A DNA stretch of 64,000 nt from CAZJQT01 sp964548655 (GCA_964548655.1 CAZJQT010000001.1:1-64000), one strand, 5' to 3'. Positions 42,784 to 51,776 are shown, counted from the stretch's first letter. Notes: generated from the letters alone by a model not told the origin. Translations and numbers: made by a program.

Positions 42784-42801
42784 TGAAAAACAAAATTTCG
42801 T

Positions 42802-43908
42802 CTAAGTATTTTTAACCAGGGCGTAACCCAGTTTTTTATGATTCTCGATGTTGTAGGGTTGGGTCACAAAAGCAGGGTGTTTACGCAAACGATAAACCAG
42901 GGCATTGAGTGCCCATTCTGATCCCAGTTCCTCACCACGCCAAACCGCGTCATAAATTTCTATTTTGGGCACTACTCGTCCTTGATAACGTTTGAGTATG
43001 GCAAGAAGCCGGCGTTCTTTTACGGGTAGTTTTGAACTTACCGATCCAACCACTCCATCTCTAAATAACGGTGAGAAAAGCTCAAATTTTTTGCCTTTAG
43101 GTATAACCAAGCCAACATTTGTCAGATAGATGTCTGGTTTGGCATACTCGCCAGTAGTGGCGACTTTTCTGAGAATAGTTTTTTGTGATGCGGACAGATG
43201 AGACCAGATGTTCTCAAAAGACAATTTGATAAAAGGATCTTGGATTGGGGTAGGGCGGTACTCGGACTGGAGAAGCAACTGTAAGAATTGGAAATGACCA
43301 CCACTCAAACGCACAATGTTTTTAAATGTCTGGTCATCAATCTCTAATTTGGGACCATAAACGTCCAAGAGGTAACGTAAGTCATCTTGACTATAACGTT
43401 TCAGGTAATATTTATTGGCCAGCAGACGCAGGTCCAAATTGGTTAGTTCCGTCGGTAAAATTGTCTCCAGGCGCTTGCAGATACCAAAAACAAACACAAT
43501 TTTGGACTGATCTATGCTCAGTAAACTCCGCAGATAGCGAAAGAAATCATTATTAAAATCTTTGAACAACTTATCAAAACCGCTAATAACAATAACCACT
43601 TTTTCATCAGTTTTTAGAATATGGCTAAGTCTTTCTTGGCAGGAACGAATCATTTCCTCAATGTTTTTACCGTTGCTTTTGCCGCCAAGTTGTTCCAGTA
43701 GGTTACTGAAAAATTCTTTTGAACTTAATGAGGGCAGGCTGAAGACGTCAATATGTATCATCTTGCCGTAAGGCTGACGGGCCAGCTGTTTTAGAAAAAC
43801 TGAGATTCCACAACCAGGTATGCCAATGACTGAGGTTGATTGGCCGCTATCCAGCATCTTCTTTATAGCGCCAAATTGTGTACTAGCAAATTGATGATCT
43901 TGACTCAT
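42802..43908 (-). CDS. ATPase-like protein with winged-helix C-terminus
   Basis: A 368-aa protein. The N-terminal ~220 residues resemble an ORC/STAND-type AAA domain: IGIPGCGISVFLKQL at the P-loop (about 28-42) and VVIVISGFDKLF at Walker B (about 104-115), but the P-loop Lys is Ile, so ATP binding may be altered. The C-terminal ~95 residues (LPVKERRLLAILKRYQGRVV ... RLRKHP ... KKLGYAL) match an OmpR/PhoB-type winged helix. A transcription regulator is likely. AGGAT precedes ATG 43908 with TATAGA upstream. Confidence 0.72.
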   Translation of the reverse strand: MSQDHQFASTQFGAIKKMLDSGQSTSVIGIPGCGISVFLKQLARQPYGKMIHIDVFSLPSLSSKEFFSNLLEQLGGKSNGKNIEEMIRSCQERLSHILKTDEKVVIVISGFDKLFKDFNNDFFRYLRSLLSIDQSKIVFVFGICKRLETILPTELTNLDLRLLANKYYLKRYSQDDLRYLLDVYGPKLEIDDQTFKNIVRLSGGHFQFLQLLLQSEYRPTPIQDPFIKLSFENIWSHLSASQKTILRKVATTGEYAKPDIYLTNVGLVIPKGKKFELFSPLFRDGVVGSVSSKLPVKERRLLAILKRYQGRVVPKIEIYDAVWRGEELGSEWALNALVYRLRKHPAFVTQPYNIENHKKLGYALVKNT

Positions 43909-44017
43909 TATTAGAATCCTATCTATAAAACGTCATAATTTTATCATATTTGCATCAAGCAAACAAGTCCTTTCTTTTCTACAATTAGAGCGTCATTAAC
44001 TTATGAAAGGACTGACC

Positions 44018-44404
44018 ATGGAATTAAAACCAACCATGACAAGAAAAGAAGCCGTTCAGTTTTCGAATGTTCTTAGCCAAACTGTGTTTGCGGTAGAAAA
44101 AGACCAACCAAGCAAACTGACTGATCGTCAAAAAATGATCGCTAACCTAGCAATTAGCCAACTGCGAGAGGACAACCATGATGACAACGTCAGACTAGAA
44201 CTTGAACACGAAGATCTAAATGACCTTGTTCGTGTGACCCAGGTGGCGCTGGATGACCCACGTCGGATTGTTTACGGGCTGATTACCTACGACATCGACA
44301 TCGAAGATTCACCCACACACTGGGACGAACGCGGCGATGCTTTCAGATCACTGGCTGTAGCGGCCGATTTTGTGGAATTAGCCAAGCCATTCAAGGGAGT
44401 TTGA
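44018..44404 (+). CDS. hypothetical protein, paralogue of next gene's N-domain
   Basis: A 128-aa acidic protein. ATG 44018 is chosen for the AAAGG site 7 nt upstream; the frame's earlier ATG overlaps that site. The pattern T-x-EA-x5-V, LELEHEDL, ALDDPRRIVYGLITYD ... HWDERGDAFRSLAVAADFVE recurs in the next protein, so they look like tandem duplicates, this one lacking the HTH. The two genes are adjacent with no gap (TGA-GTG). Role unknown. Confidence 0.7.
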   Translation: MELKPTMTRKEAVQFSNVLSQTVFAVEKDQPSKLTDRQKMIANLAISQLREDNHDDNVRLELEHEDLNDLVRVTQVALDDPRRIVYGLITYDIDIEDSPTHWDERGDAFRSLAVAADFVELAKPFKGV

Positions 44405-45163
44405 GTGGAATTTAAACAACATCATCTAGAACTTACGAAACAAGAAGCTCGAGATCTAGCAGAAGTATTTAGTATCACGGCAAGCCTGAACGATTGGGGA
44501 CCACTTAGTGGAGTTGTTCGTGAACCAACCACAGAAGAACGAACAAAGGCCAGAGGCTTGGTATGGCAAACTGCACCGACTTTAGGTCCTGACTTTGCAA
44601 ACCCAAATATGGTTGAGGAAGATAGGCTCGTACTTGGTGCTGAACATTTTCTGACAGTTAAGAATATTGCGGAACTTGCCTTGGATAATTCGCAAAAGAT
44701 TGTCTCGGGTCTATGTACACCGAATGTGTGCGACGGTTACCGTAGCGAATGGCGCCCAGCTGCTTACCATATTCTCGCCATGACTGCCGAAATCAGCGAA
44801 AAAATTCAGATACTCGAGCAAAATCCCAATATTTCTCCTGAAAGCCTCAATGCAAAAAAAGTTCCTTCTTATCAAGCCGAAGTGAAACACGAGAAAACAA
44901 TAGAAGCCCGAACGGCTGAAGTTGGTCAAACTTTACGAGAACGCAGACAAGCTCTGGGTTACAACCAAGCAGAAATTGCGCGGATGGCTGGGATGACCAG
45001 AACGTATTTAAATATGATCGAAAATGCAGAACGACCGAAGGTTTCTGATAAAAATAAGCACAAACTGTGGCCGTCTAGGAAGATGCTTACAGGCCTCTCG
45101 GTGGCATTAGATTTAGATACAGACACGTTACTAGCCTTAGCCGGATACGACGTAGACGCTTAG
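44405..45163 (+). CDS. XRE-type regulator with paralogous N-terminal domain
   Basis: A 252-aa protein with a GTG start directly after the previous stop. Residues about 1-140 repeat the domain of the upstream protein (LTKQEARDLAEVFS ... LALDNSQKIVSGLCT ... WRPAAYHILAMTAEISE). Residues about 175-250 are a Cro/CI helix-turn-helix (RERRQALGYNQAEIARMAGM then TRTYLNMIENAERPK). A two-gene unit with one DNA-binding partner could be an autoregulated module such as toxin-antitoxin, but no toxin fold is recognised. Confidence 0.78.
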   Translation: MEFKQHHLELTKQEARDLAEVFSITASLNDWGPLSGVVREPTTEERTKARGLVWQTAPTLGPDFANPNMVEEDRLVLGAEHFLTVKNIAELALDNSQKIVSGLCTPNVCDGYRSEWRPAAYHILAMTAEISEKIQILEQNPNISPESLNAKKVPSYQAEVKHEKTIEARTAEVGQTLRERRQALGYNQAEIARMAGMTRTYLNMIENAERPKVSDKNKHKLWPSRKMLTGLSVALDLDTDTLLALAGYDVDA

Positions 45164-45181
45164 GTAGGTTACAATAAACGC

Positions 45182-45775
45182 ATGAAAATTGTTGGGATTG
45201 GCGGTTTGCCAAGGAGCGGCAAGGATACACTGGCTGAACTTCTTATTAAGGATGGCTATTTTGGCTTTTCTTTTGGCGACTATAATCGCAAGTTTACATT
45301 TGAACGTCACAAGGACAAACCCGATCCGATTTCGCGCGAAAATACGACCGAGACATCCAATTGGTTACGCGAAAAATATGGTGCTGATTTCTTCCTCAAA
45401 GCTGCTCTGAAAGAATATGAGATAGCCAAAGCCGAAGACGGCAATTATAAAGGCGTTGTATTGTTCAGCGTGCGTGCCCCTGTGGAAGTTGATTGGATTT
45501 TGAAACATGGCGGTGAACTTATCTGGGTCGAAGCCAGTGATAAAGTACGCCATCAACGCATGCTAGATCATCTGCGAGAAGGTGAGCTGCCAATAAACTT
45601 AGAAGAGTTCAAGCGACAAGAAGCTGAACAGTGGCAGCCTCAGCCAGGTATTCCTGAAGAGTCCCAGATGAACATTAGCTATGTCAAAAAACACGCCACC
45701 AAAATCGTCGTAAATAACGACAACGACGTCAATAAATTCTTGCAAGCCGCTCAAAATGCTCTCGGTTTGAACTAA
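45182..45775 (+). CDS. P-loop nucleotide/dephospho-CoA kinase-like protein
   Basis: A 197-aa protein. Its P-loop GIGGLPRSGKDTLAELL is at the N-terminus (about 5-21). The mid region VVLFSVRAPVEVDWILKHGG then LIWVEASDKVRHQRML resembles the lid/base-binding part of dephospho-CoA and deoxynucleotide kinases. The C-terminus ends in a short HATKIVVNNDNDVNKF element like other AAA_18/CoaE-type kinases. Substrate unproven. TACAAT (45170-45175) lies 6 nt before ATG; leaderless. Confidence 0.72.
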   Translation: MKIVGIGGLPRSGKDTLAELLIKDGYFGFSFGDYNRKFTFERHKDKPDPISRENTTETSNWLREKYGADFFLKAALKEYEIAKAEDGNYKGVVLFSVRAPVEVDWILKHGGELIWVEASDKVRHQRMLDHLREGELPINLEEFKRQEAEQWQPQPGIPEESQMNISYVKKHATKIVVNNDNDVNKFLQAAQNALGLN

Positions 45776-45797
45776 TTAACAGAGTATACTTTTAGTT

Positions 45798-48422
45798 ATG
45801 GCGGAGAGGAAAAAACTAGCGATAATTGACGGTAAGTCAGTGTTTTATCGTGGTTATTACGCCATGCCCAGTTTGAGTACTAACGATGGCACACCAACTG
45901 GCGGGGTTTATGGCTTTGCCACTATGGCACTGGAAGTTCTGAAACTTCTAAAACCCGATTACGTGGCCGTGGCGTGGGACAAGCCCAAAACCAATATCCG
46001 CAAGCGTCTAGCCATGTACCCGCAATACAAAGCCAACCGTAAACCAGCACCGGCCGATTTTAAGATCCAAATCCCTCTGTTACATGAACTGCTTCGAGCT
46101 TTTGGCTGGCCACTTTACGAGCTGGATGATTACGAAGCCGATGACATCATGGGTACCCTAGCTGTCCAGGCAACAAAAAAAGACATCGAGACTATGCTCA
46201 TAACGTCGGACTTAGATATGTTGCAATTGATCAACGGCCACACGCACGTTTATGCACTCAAAAAAGGCCTCAGCAACATAGAATTATTCCACCCGGAAAG
46301 CTTTGAACAAAAATACGGGATTAGCGCCGAACAATTTTTGGATCTAAAGGCTCTAAAAGGCGACAGTTCAGACAATATTCCAGGGGTACCGGGCATTGGC
46401 GAGAAAGGCGCTATAGAATTACTCAAGCAGTTTGAAACACTAGACGGAGTCTACGAAAACCTAGACTTAATTAAGAATTCAACTAAAGACAAATTGGTTG
46501 CCGGTAAAGATCTAGCCTACCTGAGTAAAAAATTAGCTGCTATTTGGACTGACGCGCCGATCAAACTGGATCTCAAAGAAGTTGATGGTACTAAAGCTGA
46601 ACCGGAAAAGATCAGGGAAGTCTTGCAGAAGCTGGAGTTCAAATCTCTGGTGCGCCAGCTACCGGAAATTATGCAGATAAAGCCGGAGGATGAACTCAAG
46701 GGTCAATACACTCATAAATCAACAGAGGTAAAAGTTATCAGCAGTGATGCTGAACTAGCCAAACTCAATCTCAGCAAAACTGACAAATTATTTATCCATA
46801 GTCGTAGTGCAGGCAAGCACGGCAAAGACCCACTAGCATTAATCGTTAGCCCAAACGGTAAGCAAACTTATGCTATTGATCTAAAGAAAGTATCAGCCAA
46901 AGCCCTTAGCGCTCAGCTTGCGGGTGTTGCGGTGATTGGCTTTGACGTCAAATCAACTCTTAAAGTTCTGCTAGAACTAGGCCTAGAACTGCCGGAGGTT
47001 GCTCACGATGTCTTGATCGGCGCCTTTCTGCTCAATTCACTGCGTCGTGACCAGAGTCTGACTGATCTAGCCAAAGCCGACTTAGATTTTGAAGGGTCGC
47101 TGGAAGATCTGACTAATGAGGAGTTAGTGGAACGGGGCAGTGAAATCATCAGTGTTATCAACGCACTTTATAAAATCCAAGTAGATGGCTTTGCCAAATT
47201 CCCCAAAATATCCAGTCTGGCCGAGGTTATCGAATGGCCGGTTATAACTGTGTTGGCTCGCATGGAACACACAGGCATCAAGCTTGATGGTAAGTACCTG
47301 GGGCTAATGTCAGAGAAGCTAAATGATGCCATTTCTGACCTTGAGCAACAAATTTACGGCTACGCTGACCAGGAATTTAACATCGCTAGTCCCACCCAGC
47401 TGGCTGATATTTTGTTCAACAAGCTCAAGCTACCAACGGCTACTATCAAAAAGGGCAAAACTGGTTACTCAACCGCCGCGAGCGAGCTAGTTAAACTACG
47501 TGAAGCCTCACCCATCATTGACTTTATTAGCCAATTCCGAGAGGTTACCAAGCTCAAAAACACCTACGTTGATACTTTACCGACTCAGGTTGATGAAAAT
47601 TCACGTCTGCACACTACTTTTGCCATGACCGTGGCCCAAACTGGACGCTTGAGCTCCAATGACCCGAATTTGCAGAACATCCCTGTTAAAACTGAGCTTG
47701 GCAAGCAAATTCGCACTGCTTTTGTGGCCGGTCCGGGCAAAATGTTTGTCAGCGCTGACTATTCACAGTTTGAACTACGCATTGCCGCTTATTTATCCAA
47801 AGACCAGCGGTTGATAGATATGTTCAACAAGGACGTAGATGTCCATTTAGCCACTGCCGCCGAAGTTTACGGTCGGGCTGAAGAGGACGTTACCAAAAAT
47901 ATGCGCCGCGAGGCCAAGGTCCTGAATTTTGGCGTTATGTACGGCCTGGGCGCGCACGGTATGACCCAACAGACTAGTCTGAACTACGAACAAGCCAATA
48001 GTTTTATCAAAAAATACTTTGAGCTCAGGCCCAAACTAAAGGAATATATCGACTCCGTTAAAGAGCAGGCCCAAAAACGGGGTTATGTTGAGACTATTTT
48101 TGGCCGCCGCCGGCCGACACCAGATGTGCATTCATCCAATTTTGTCGTCCGCGAGGCCGCCATGCGGGCGGCTGTGAACATGCCATTTCAGGGTAGTGCG
48201 GCCGACATTATGAAACTAGCTATGGTCAAACTTCAGAAAGAACTAGACGGCACCGACTGCAAGTTACTCCTTCAGATCCATGACTCCGTCATTGCTGAAT
48301 GCGACGAGAAAGATGCTGAGAAAATGGCCAAACTGTTCAAGGATGTAATGGAAGCGGCTCACAAACTACCCGTAAAACTAACTGTCGATACCTCAACCGG
48401 CAAAAACTGGGGTGAACTGTGA
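45798..48422 (+). CDS. polA: DNA polymerase I
   Basis: Repairs gaps and removes RNA primers (874 aa). The 5'-3' exonuclease domain (about 1-290) has DGKSVFYRGYYAM, DDYEADDIMG and GDSSDNIPGVPGIG. The middle 3'-5' domain is degenerate: the catalytic Asp-Glu segment reads LFIHSRSAGK, so proofreading is absent. The polymerase domain (about 470-874) has ADYSQFELRIAAYLS, the O-helix RREAKVLNFGVMYG and IHDSVIAE. TATACT lies 7 nt before ATG. It heads a five-gene overlapping operon. Confidence 0.97.
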   Translation: MAERKKLAIIDGKSVFYRGYYAMPSLSTNDGTPTGGVYGFATMALEVLKLLKPDYVAVAWDKPKTNIRKRLAMYPQYKANRKPAPADFKIQIPLLHELLRAFGWPLYELDDYEADDIMGTLAVQATKKDIETMLITSDLDMLQLINGHTHVYALKKGLSNIELFHPESFEQKYGISAEQFLDLKALKGDSSDNIPGVPGIGEKGAIELLKQFETLDGVYENLDLIKNSTKDKLVAGKDLAYLSKKLAAIWTDAPIKLDLKEVDGTKAEPEKIREVLQKLEFKSLVRQLPEIMQIKPEDELKGQYTHKSTEVKVISSDAELAKLNLSKTDKLFIHSRSAGKHGKDPLALIVSPNGKQTYAIDLKKVSAKALSAQLAGVAVIGFDVKSTLKVLLELGLELPEVAHDVLIGAFLLNSLRRDQSLTDLAKADLDFEGSLEDLTNEELVERGSEIISVINALYKIQVDGFAKFPKISSLAEVIEWPVITVLARMEHTGIKLDGKYLGLMSEKLNDAISDLEQQIYGYADQEFNIASPTQLADILFNKLKLPTATIKKGKTGYSTAASELVKLREASPIIDFISQFREVTKLKNTYVDTLPTQVDENSRLHTTFAMTVAQTGRLSSNDPNLQNIPVKTELGKQIRTAFVAGPGKMFVSADYSQFELRIAAYLSKDQRLIDMFNKDVDVHLATAAEVYGRAEEDVTKNMRREAKVLNFGVMYGLGAHGMTQQTSLNYEQANSFIKKYFELRPKLKEYIDSVKEQAQKRGYVETIFGRRRPTPDVHSSNFVVREAAMRAAVNMPFQGSAADIMKLAMVKLQKELDGTDCKLLLQIHDSVIAECDEKDAEKMAKLFKDVMEAAHKLPVKLTVDTSTGKNWGEL

Positions 48423-49027
48423 ATGAAACTACTACTGAGAACTTTCGGGAAAAGTATTATCCTAGAGAAGGTTTTGACCCAATCAAGGTTAGGATTGAAG
48501 GCGATGCACCAGACGAATGCTTAGAAGCATTGGACCAAGCAATGCGATTGTTGGACAAAGCTCTTGGCAAAAATTTGTATAAATTATGCGCAGGATTGGA
48601 AATCAGTATAGTTAATGATTTGGTTACGGGTGGTGGAGGACATGCCATAGCGGAAAAAAACCGAATAGAAATGGACAAAGCCAAAAGCGCCATGCCTATC
48701 AATGAAGCCAGAAAGTATTTAACCAGCCAGGGCATTATTGAAGAGGGTGAAGAAATCGGTAATCTCATCGGCGAAAGTGATGAACCATGGAGCGAGATGG
48801 TACCGGGTTTAATTCATGAGGTCGGCCATATTATTGATTGGCATGCTCCTGGCGACAAGTATCATAGGCTGAAACCTGAAGATTCACCGACCAAATACGG
48901 CCGAACAAAAGGCCCACACGAAGCTTTTGCTGAAGCCTTTGTCTATTGGGTATATGGTCTACCGCAATCATCAAAGGTTACGCATATCATCGAAGAGACT
49001 ATTGGCAAAAACAAGGATGAACTATGA
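48419..49027 (+). CDS. putative zinc metallopeptidase-like protein
   Basis: A 202-aa soluble protein. HEVGHIIDWH (about 133-142) is an HExxH zinc motif, and GPHEAFAEAFVYW (about 166-178) supplies a probable third ligand and helix, as in gluzincin-type enzymes. The GTG start overlaps the polA stop by 4 bp. There is no signal peptide, so it acts in the cytosol. No known family assigned. Placement between polA and repair or house-cleaning genes suggests a stress or toxin-like role, which is speculative. Confidence 0.72.
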   Translation: MNETTTENFREKYYPREGFDPIKVRIEGDAPDECLEALDQAMRLLDKALGKNLYKLCAGLEISIVNDLVTGGGGHAIAEKNRIEMDKAKSAMPINEARKYLTSQGIIEEGEEIGNLIGESDEPWSEMVPGLIHEVGHIIDWHAPGDKYHRLKPEDSPTKYGRTKGPHEAFAEAFVYWVYGLPQSSKVTHIIEETIGKNKDEL

Positions 49028-49557
49028 AAGATTACCTGGAACAAATTGATCAGTACGCTGTGGAGCTGGAAAATTTCATTAGTGCACACAACCTGCCAGA
49101 AGCCTGGTTTGCGCAACCAGACCACGTGGCTATTAAATGCGCTGATGGCATGGACTATGAAGACACAATGGAAGAGTTCAAAGGCGAAGCCAAGCAAAGA
49201 ACCGAAGTGGAGATGCACGGTCGCCGTCTAGGCACTGTCAAGCTAATTAGCTCTGTCGCACTAGGCAATTTTGGTGATATTAGCTGGATTGAAGTCATGG
49301 AACCACGGCCAGAAAAAGTTGGTAAAGACCTAGTCGGGCTTGATCATGCTGAGTTTCATTTCCCGAACTTCAAGCCAGTAAAAATAACATTCAATATGCG
49401 CGGGATCCACTACAAAATACCGGACGATAATCCAGAGCATCAATCTATCAATGTAATCATAAATAAAGTAACGGATCATGAAGTTAAATTTAATGATAAG
49501 ACTTTGGCTTACATTGTTGCCCACGAGCTCAAAGAGGGAAAGGCAAGAGTATTATGA
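49024..49557 (+). CDS. YecM/VOC-like protein
   Basis: A 177-aa protein. FAQPDHVAIKCADGMDYEDTM (about 29-49), LISSVALGNFGDISWIEVMEP and VGLDHAEFHFPN resemble the YecM family, which has a glyoxalase/VOC-type beta-alpha-beta-beta-beta fold with possible metal-binding His/Glu (H35, E91, H110). Function in the family is unknown. It overlaps both neighbours by 4 bp in the polA operon. Confidence 0.6.
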   Translation: MKDYLEQIDQYAVELENFISAHNLPEAWFAQPDHVAIKCADGMDYEDTMEEFKGEAKQRTEVEMHGRRLGTVKLISSVALGNFGDISWIEVMEPRPEKVGKDLVGLDHAEFHFPNFKPVKITFNMRGIHYKIPDDNPEHQSINVIINKVTDHEVKFNDKTLAYIVAHELKEGKARVL

Positions 49558-49868
49558 CCAAGATTTATAACAAACTGGTCAGGGATAAAATCCCGGAAAT
49601 CATTGAAGCCGATGGCGGCAAACCAGTAACCCGAATTTTAGAGGAAAACGCGGTTCTACCAGCACTCATTCTGAAGTTTGACGAAGAGGTTGATGAATTT
49701 GTTGCCAACCCGTCTCTAAGCGAATTAGCTGACATCCAAGAAGTTGTTCTGGCTCTGGCTGGCTTAATTGGTGTAACTCCTGAACAACTAGAACAGGCTC
49801 GTGCAGAAAAAGCTGAGGCTCGCGGTGGTTTTGATAAACACATTTTTTTGGAGAGAGTCGATGACTGA
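49554..49868 (+). CDS. MazG-like nucleotide pyrophosphohydrolase
   Basis: A 104-aa all-alpha NTP-pyrophosphatase-type protein. YNKLVRDKIPEIIEADGG at the start, KFDEEVDEFV (ExxE) and ELADIQEVVLALA (ExxD) match the metal-binding pattern of the MazG/HisE superfamily. Likely a house-cleaning enzyme for non-canonical nucleotides. It overlaps the upstream gene by 4 bp and the downstream methyltransferase by 8 bp. Confidence 0.88.
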   Translation: MTKIYNKLVRDKIPEIIEADGGKPVTRILEENAVLPALILKFDEEVDEFVANPSLSELADIQEVVLALAGLIGVTPEQLEQARAEKAEARGGFDKHIFLERVDD

Positions 49869-50469
49869 CTTGCGCCAGGAAACGGTTGATACCTACAACA
49901 AATCCGCCAAGGAATATGCTCAATATTTTAAAGGTTTTGGACCTCGTATTAGATACATCGAACAAGCTTGGAAACTGGCTGGCAATCCAAAACAGGCAAA
50001 AGTTGTAGAAATAGGTTGTGGTGACGGGCGCGACGCTAAAGAAATAATAAAACGCACCAAAAATTATACTGGTTTTGATATATCAGAGGGCTTTATAAAA
50101 CTGGCTAAAAAACAGATACCAAATGGCAAGTTTGAGGTGGCTGACGCTGCCACTTATAAATTCTCAAACAATCTCGATATAGTCTTTGCATTCGCTTCGC
50201 TACTGCATTTAGATAAAGACGAGTTCAGGCAAGTGCTTCGCAACGTCCATAAAGCCCTAAAACCCGCTGGCATATTCTACATATCTGTTAAATACGCTCC
50301 TGCCTACCAGGAATATATTAAAAAGGATGAACACGGCCAGCGTTTGTTCTATTTTTATCACCTTGAGTTAATAGAAGAATTGGCTGGCAAAGACTATAAA
50401 ACTGTTTACTCAGAGCGCGAAACCATTGGCCATACTGATTGGCTGGAAGTTGCTCTTCGAAAAATCTGA
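49861..50469 (+). CDS. class I SAM-dependent methyltransferase
   Basis: A 202-aa protein. The SAM-binding loop is VVEIGCGDGRDAKEII (about 48-63), with motif II YTGFDISEGFIKLAKKQ, DIVFAFASLLHL and the post-motif ALKPAGIFYISVKY. ATG 49861 (MTDLRQETVDTYNKSAKEYA) overlaps the previous gene by 8 bp; the longer frame lacks a start signal. Small-molecule substrate unknown. It is the last gene of the polA operon. Confidence 0.9.
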   Translation: MTDLRQETVDTYNKSAKEYAQYFKGFGPRIRYIEQAWKLAGNPKQAKVVEIGCGDGRDAKEIIKRTKNYTGFDISEGFIKLAKKQIPNGKFEVADAATYKFSNNLDIVFAFASLLHLDKDEFRQVLRNVHKALKPAGIFYISVKYAPAYQEYIKKDEHGQRLFYFYHLELIEELAGKDYKTVYSERETIGHTDWLEVALRKI

Positions 50470-50475
50470 CGAATA

Positions 50476-50504
50476 TTGCAAAAGTTGCATAGCAGTGTTA
50501 TAAT
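50476..50504 (+). promoter_or_regulatory. sigma-70 promoter
   Basis: TTGCAA (50476-50481), 17-bp spacer and TATAAT (50499-50504). An in-frame ATG at 50505 touches the -10 and cannot be transcribed, so the real start is ATG 50523 behind GAGGTG. Confidence 0.75.
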
Positions 50505-50522
50505 ATGCTCATTCGAGGTGTT

Positions 50523-51092
50523 ATGAGATATTTAATAGCTGTCATTTTAGTAATTCTAGTCGTGGTGTTCGGCACCGTGGCGTTACTGCGTAGTTTTAAT
50601 GGTGGCTCTAAAACTTCTAAAGCCCTTAAAATTACCAAAATGGCTGACTTTGATAACAATACTAACGCAGTTGTCAGCTGGACCATGCAAGGCCGACTAG
50701 TTGGCGAGAACCAACGCCGTTCTTTGCGTATTACTATCACCGAATCAGAGCGCACAGCTGAAATCCTAGATGGCTATGAGCAAACCCCTGATAAAACCCA
50801 GACAGAAGGTAACACCCAAGCGGCTTTCGCTACTTTTTTACGTGCCTTAGACAACCTAAACTTTGGCCGTCCTAGAAACTTCAAAACTAGCGACGAGCGT
50901 GGTTTTTGCCCAACAGGCAACCGTTTTGTTTACCAGTTAGATGATGGCAGCAATCAAGTTTTTAGAACTTGGGCAGATTCCTGCCAATCTGGTGATGGCA
51001 CCTTTGGTGGCGTAGCCGCAACTACTGGTACTGTGTTCAAAGCCCAAATCACTGACTACGGCAAATTTATTTTTAACACTAGTTTGCAGTAA
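50523..51092 (+). CDS. hypothetical membrane-anchored/exported protein
   Basis: A 189-aa protein with one N-terminal helix (about 2-21, YLIAVILVILVVVFGTVALL), then a ~165-residue external domain of alternating strands. Two Cys (FCPTG and SCQSG, about 130 and 155) could form a disulfide. The start is fixed by GAGGTG close to ATG and by the promoter position. The pattern ITESERTAEILDGYEQ is shared with no family I know. Confidence 0.75.
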   Translation: MRYLIAVILVILVVVFGTVALLRSFNGGSKTSKALKITKMADFDNNTNAVVSWTMQGRLVGENQRRSLRITITESERTAEILDGYEQTPDKTQTEGNTQAAFATFLRALDNLNFGRPRNFKTSDERGFCPTGNRFVYQLDDGSNQVFRTWADSCQSGDGTFGGVAATTGTVFKAQITDYGKFIFNTSLQ

Positions 51093-51112
51093 TAATTTGT
51101 TACAGTAGAGCG

Positions 51113-51667
51113 GTGATCAAAGCCGTTGTTTTCGATTTCTTTGGGGTTATTAGCTCAGATGAGTATTGGCATTTTATAGGTGTTGATAAACAAAAGCCTT
51201 CAGTTTTCCGTGAGATTAGTGACCAAACCAATCTAGGCAATATTGATTGGCAAGCTTTTCTACACAAAGTAGCCGAAGTTAAAAAGATAAGCGTAGATGA
51301 GATTCAAGCTGTTTATGAATCAGAACAGCTGAATCCACAAATCCTATCTCTAATCGAGACTCTGCATGCTAAGTACAAAACAGGCTTACTCACCAACGCC
51401 CATCATGACTACATTGATCAAATCATAGAAAAAGCACATCTACGTGATTTGTTTGATGTACTGGTTATTTCTTCCCGAGAGGGCGTAATCAAACCGGACC
51501 CCAGAATATTTCAGATTATGCTGGAAAGGCTAGAGGCAAGTCCTGAAGAAATAATTTATGTTGACGATCAGCAAAGACACGTTGAAGCAGCTAAATTACT
51601 AGGTATTAAAGCTATTTTGTATCAAGACTACCAACAACTGGCGCAAGAGTTAAGCAAGCTTTTATAG
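51113..51667 (+). CDS. HAD-superfamily hydrolase
   Basis: A 184-aa HAD-IA-type protein. Motif I VVFDFFGVISS, motif II LLTNAHHDY, motif III Lys in GVIKPDPRIFQIML and motif IV YVDDQQRHVEAAKLLG. The second Asp of motif I is Phe, as in some alpha-D-glucose-1-phosphatase-like members. Start codon is GTG, with TACAGT about 6 nt upstream. Substrate unknown. Confidence 0.88.
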   Translation: MIKAVVFDFFGVISSDEYWHFIGVDKQKPSVFREISDQTNLGNIDWQAFLHKVAEVKKISVDEIQAVYESEQLNPQILSLIETLHAKYKTGLLTNAHHDYIDQIIEKAHLRDLFDVLVISSREGVIKPDPRIFQIMLERLEASPEEIIYVDDQQRHVEAAKLLGIKAILYQDYQQLAQELSKLL

Positions 51668-51776
51668 CACAAGTGGTATAAAGCCGAGTTTTTTTGTGTT
51701 TTTTGTCACAAAAGCTTAAGCTTCTTGACTAGCAGAGTTATAATTTAATTACCTTAACTAAAACAAAGGAATAAAA

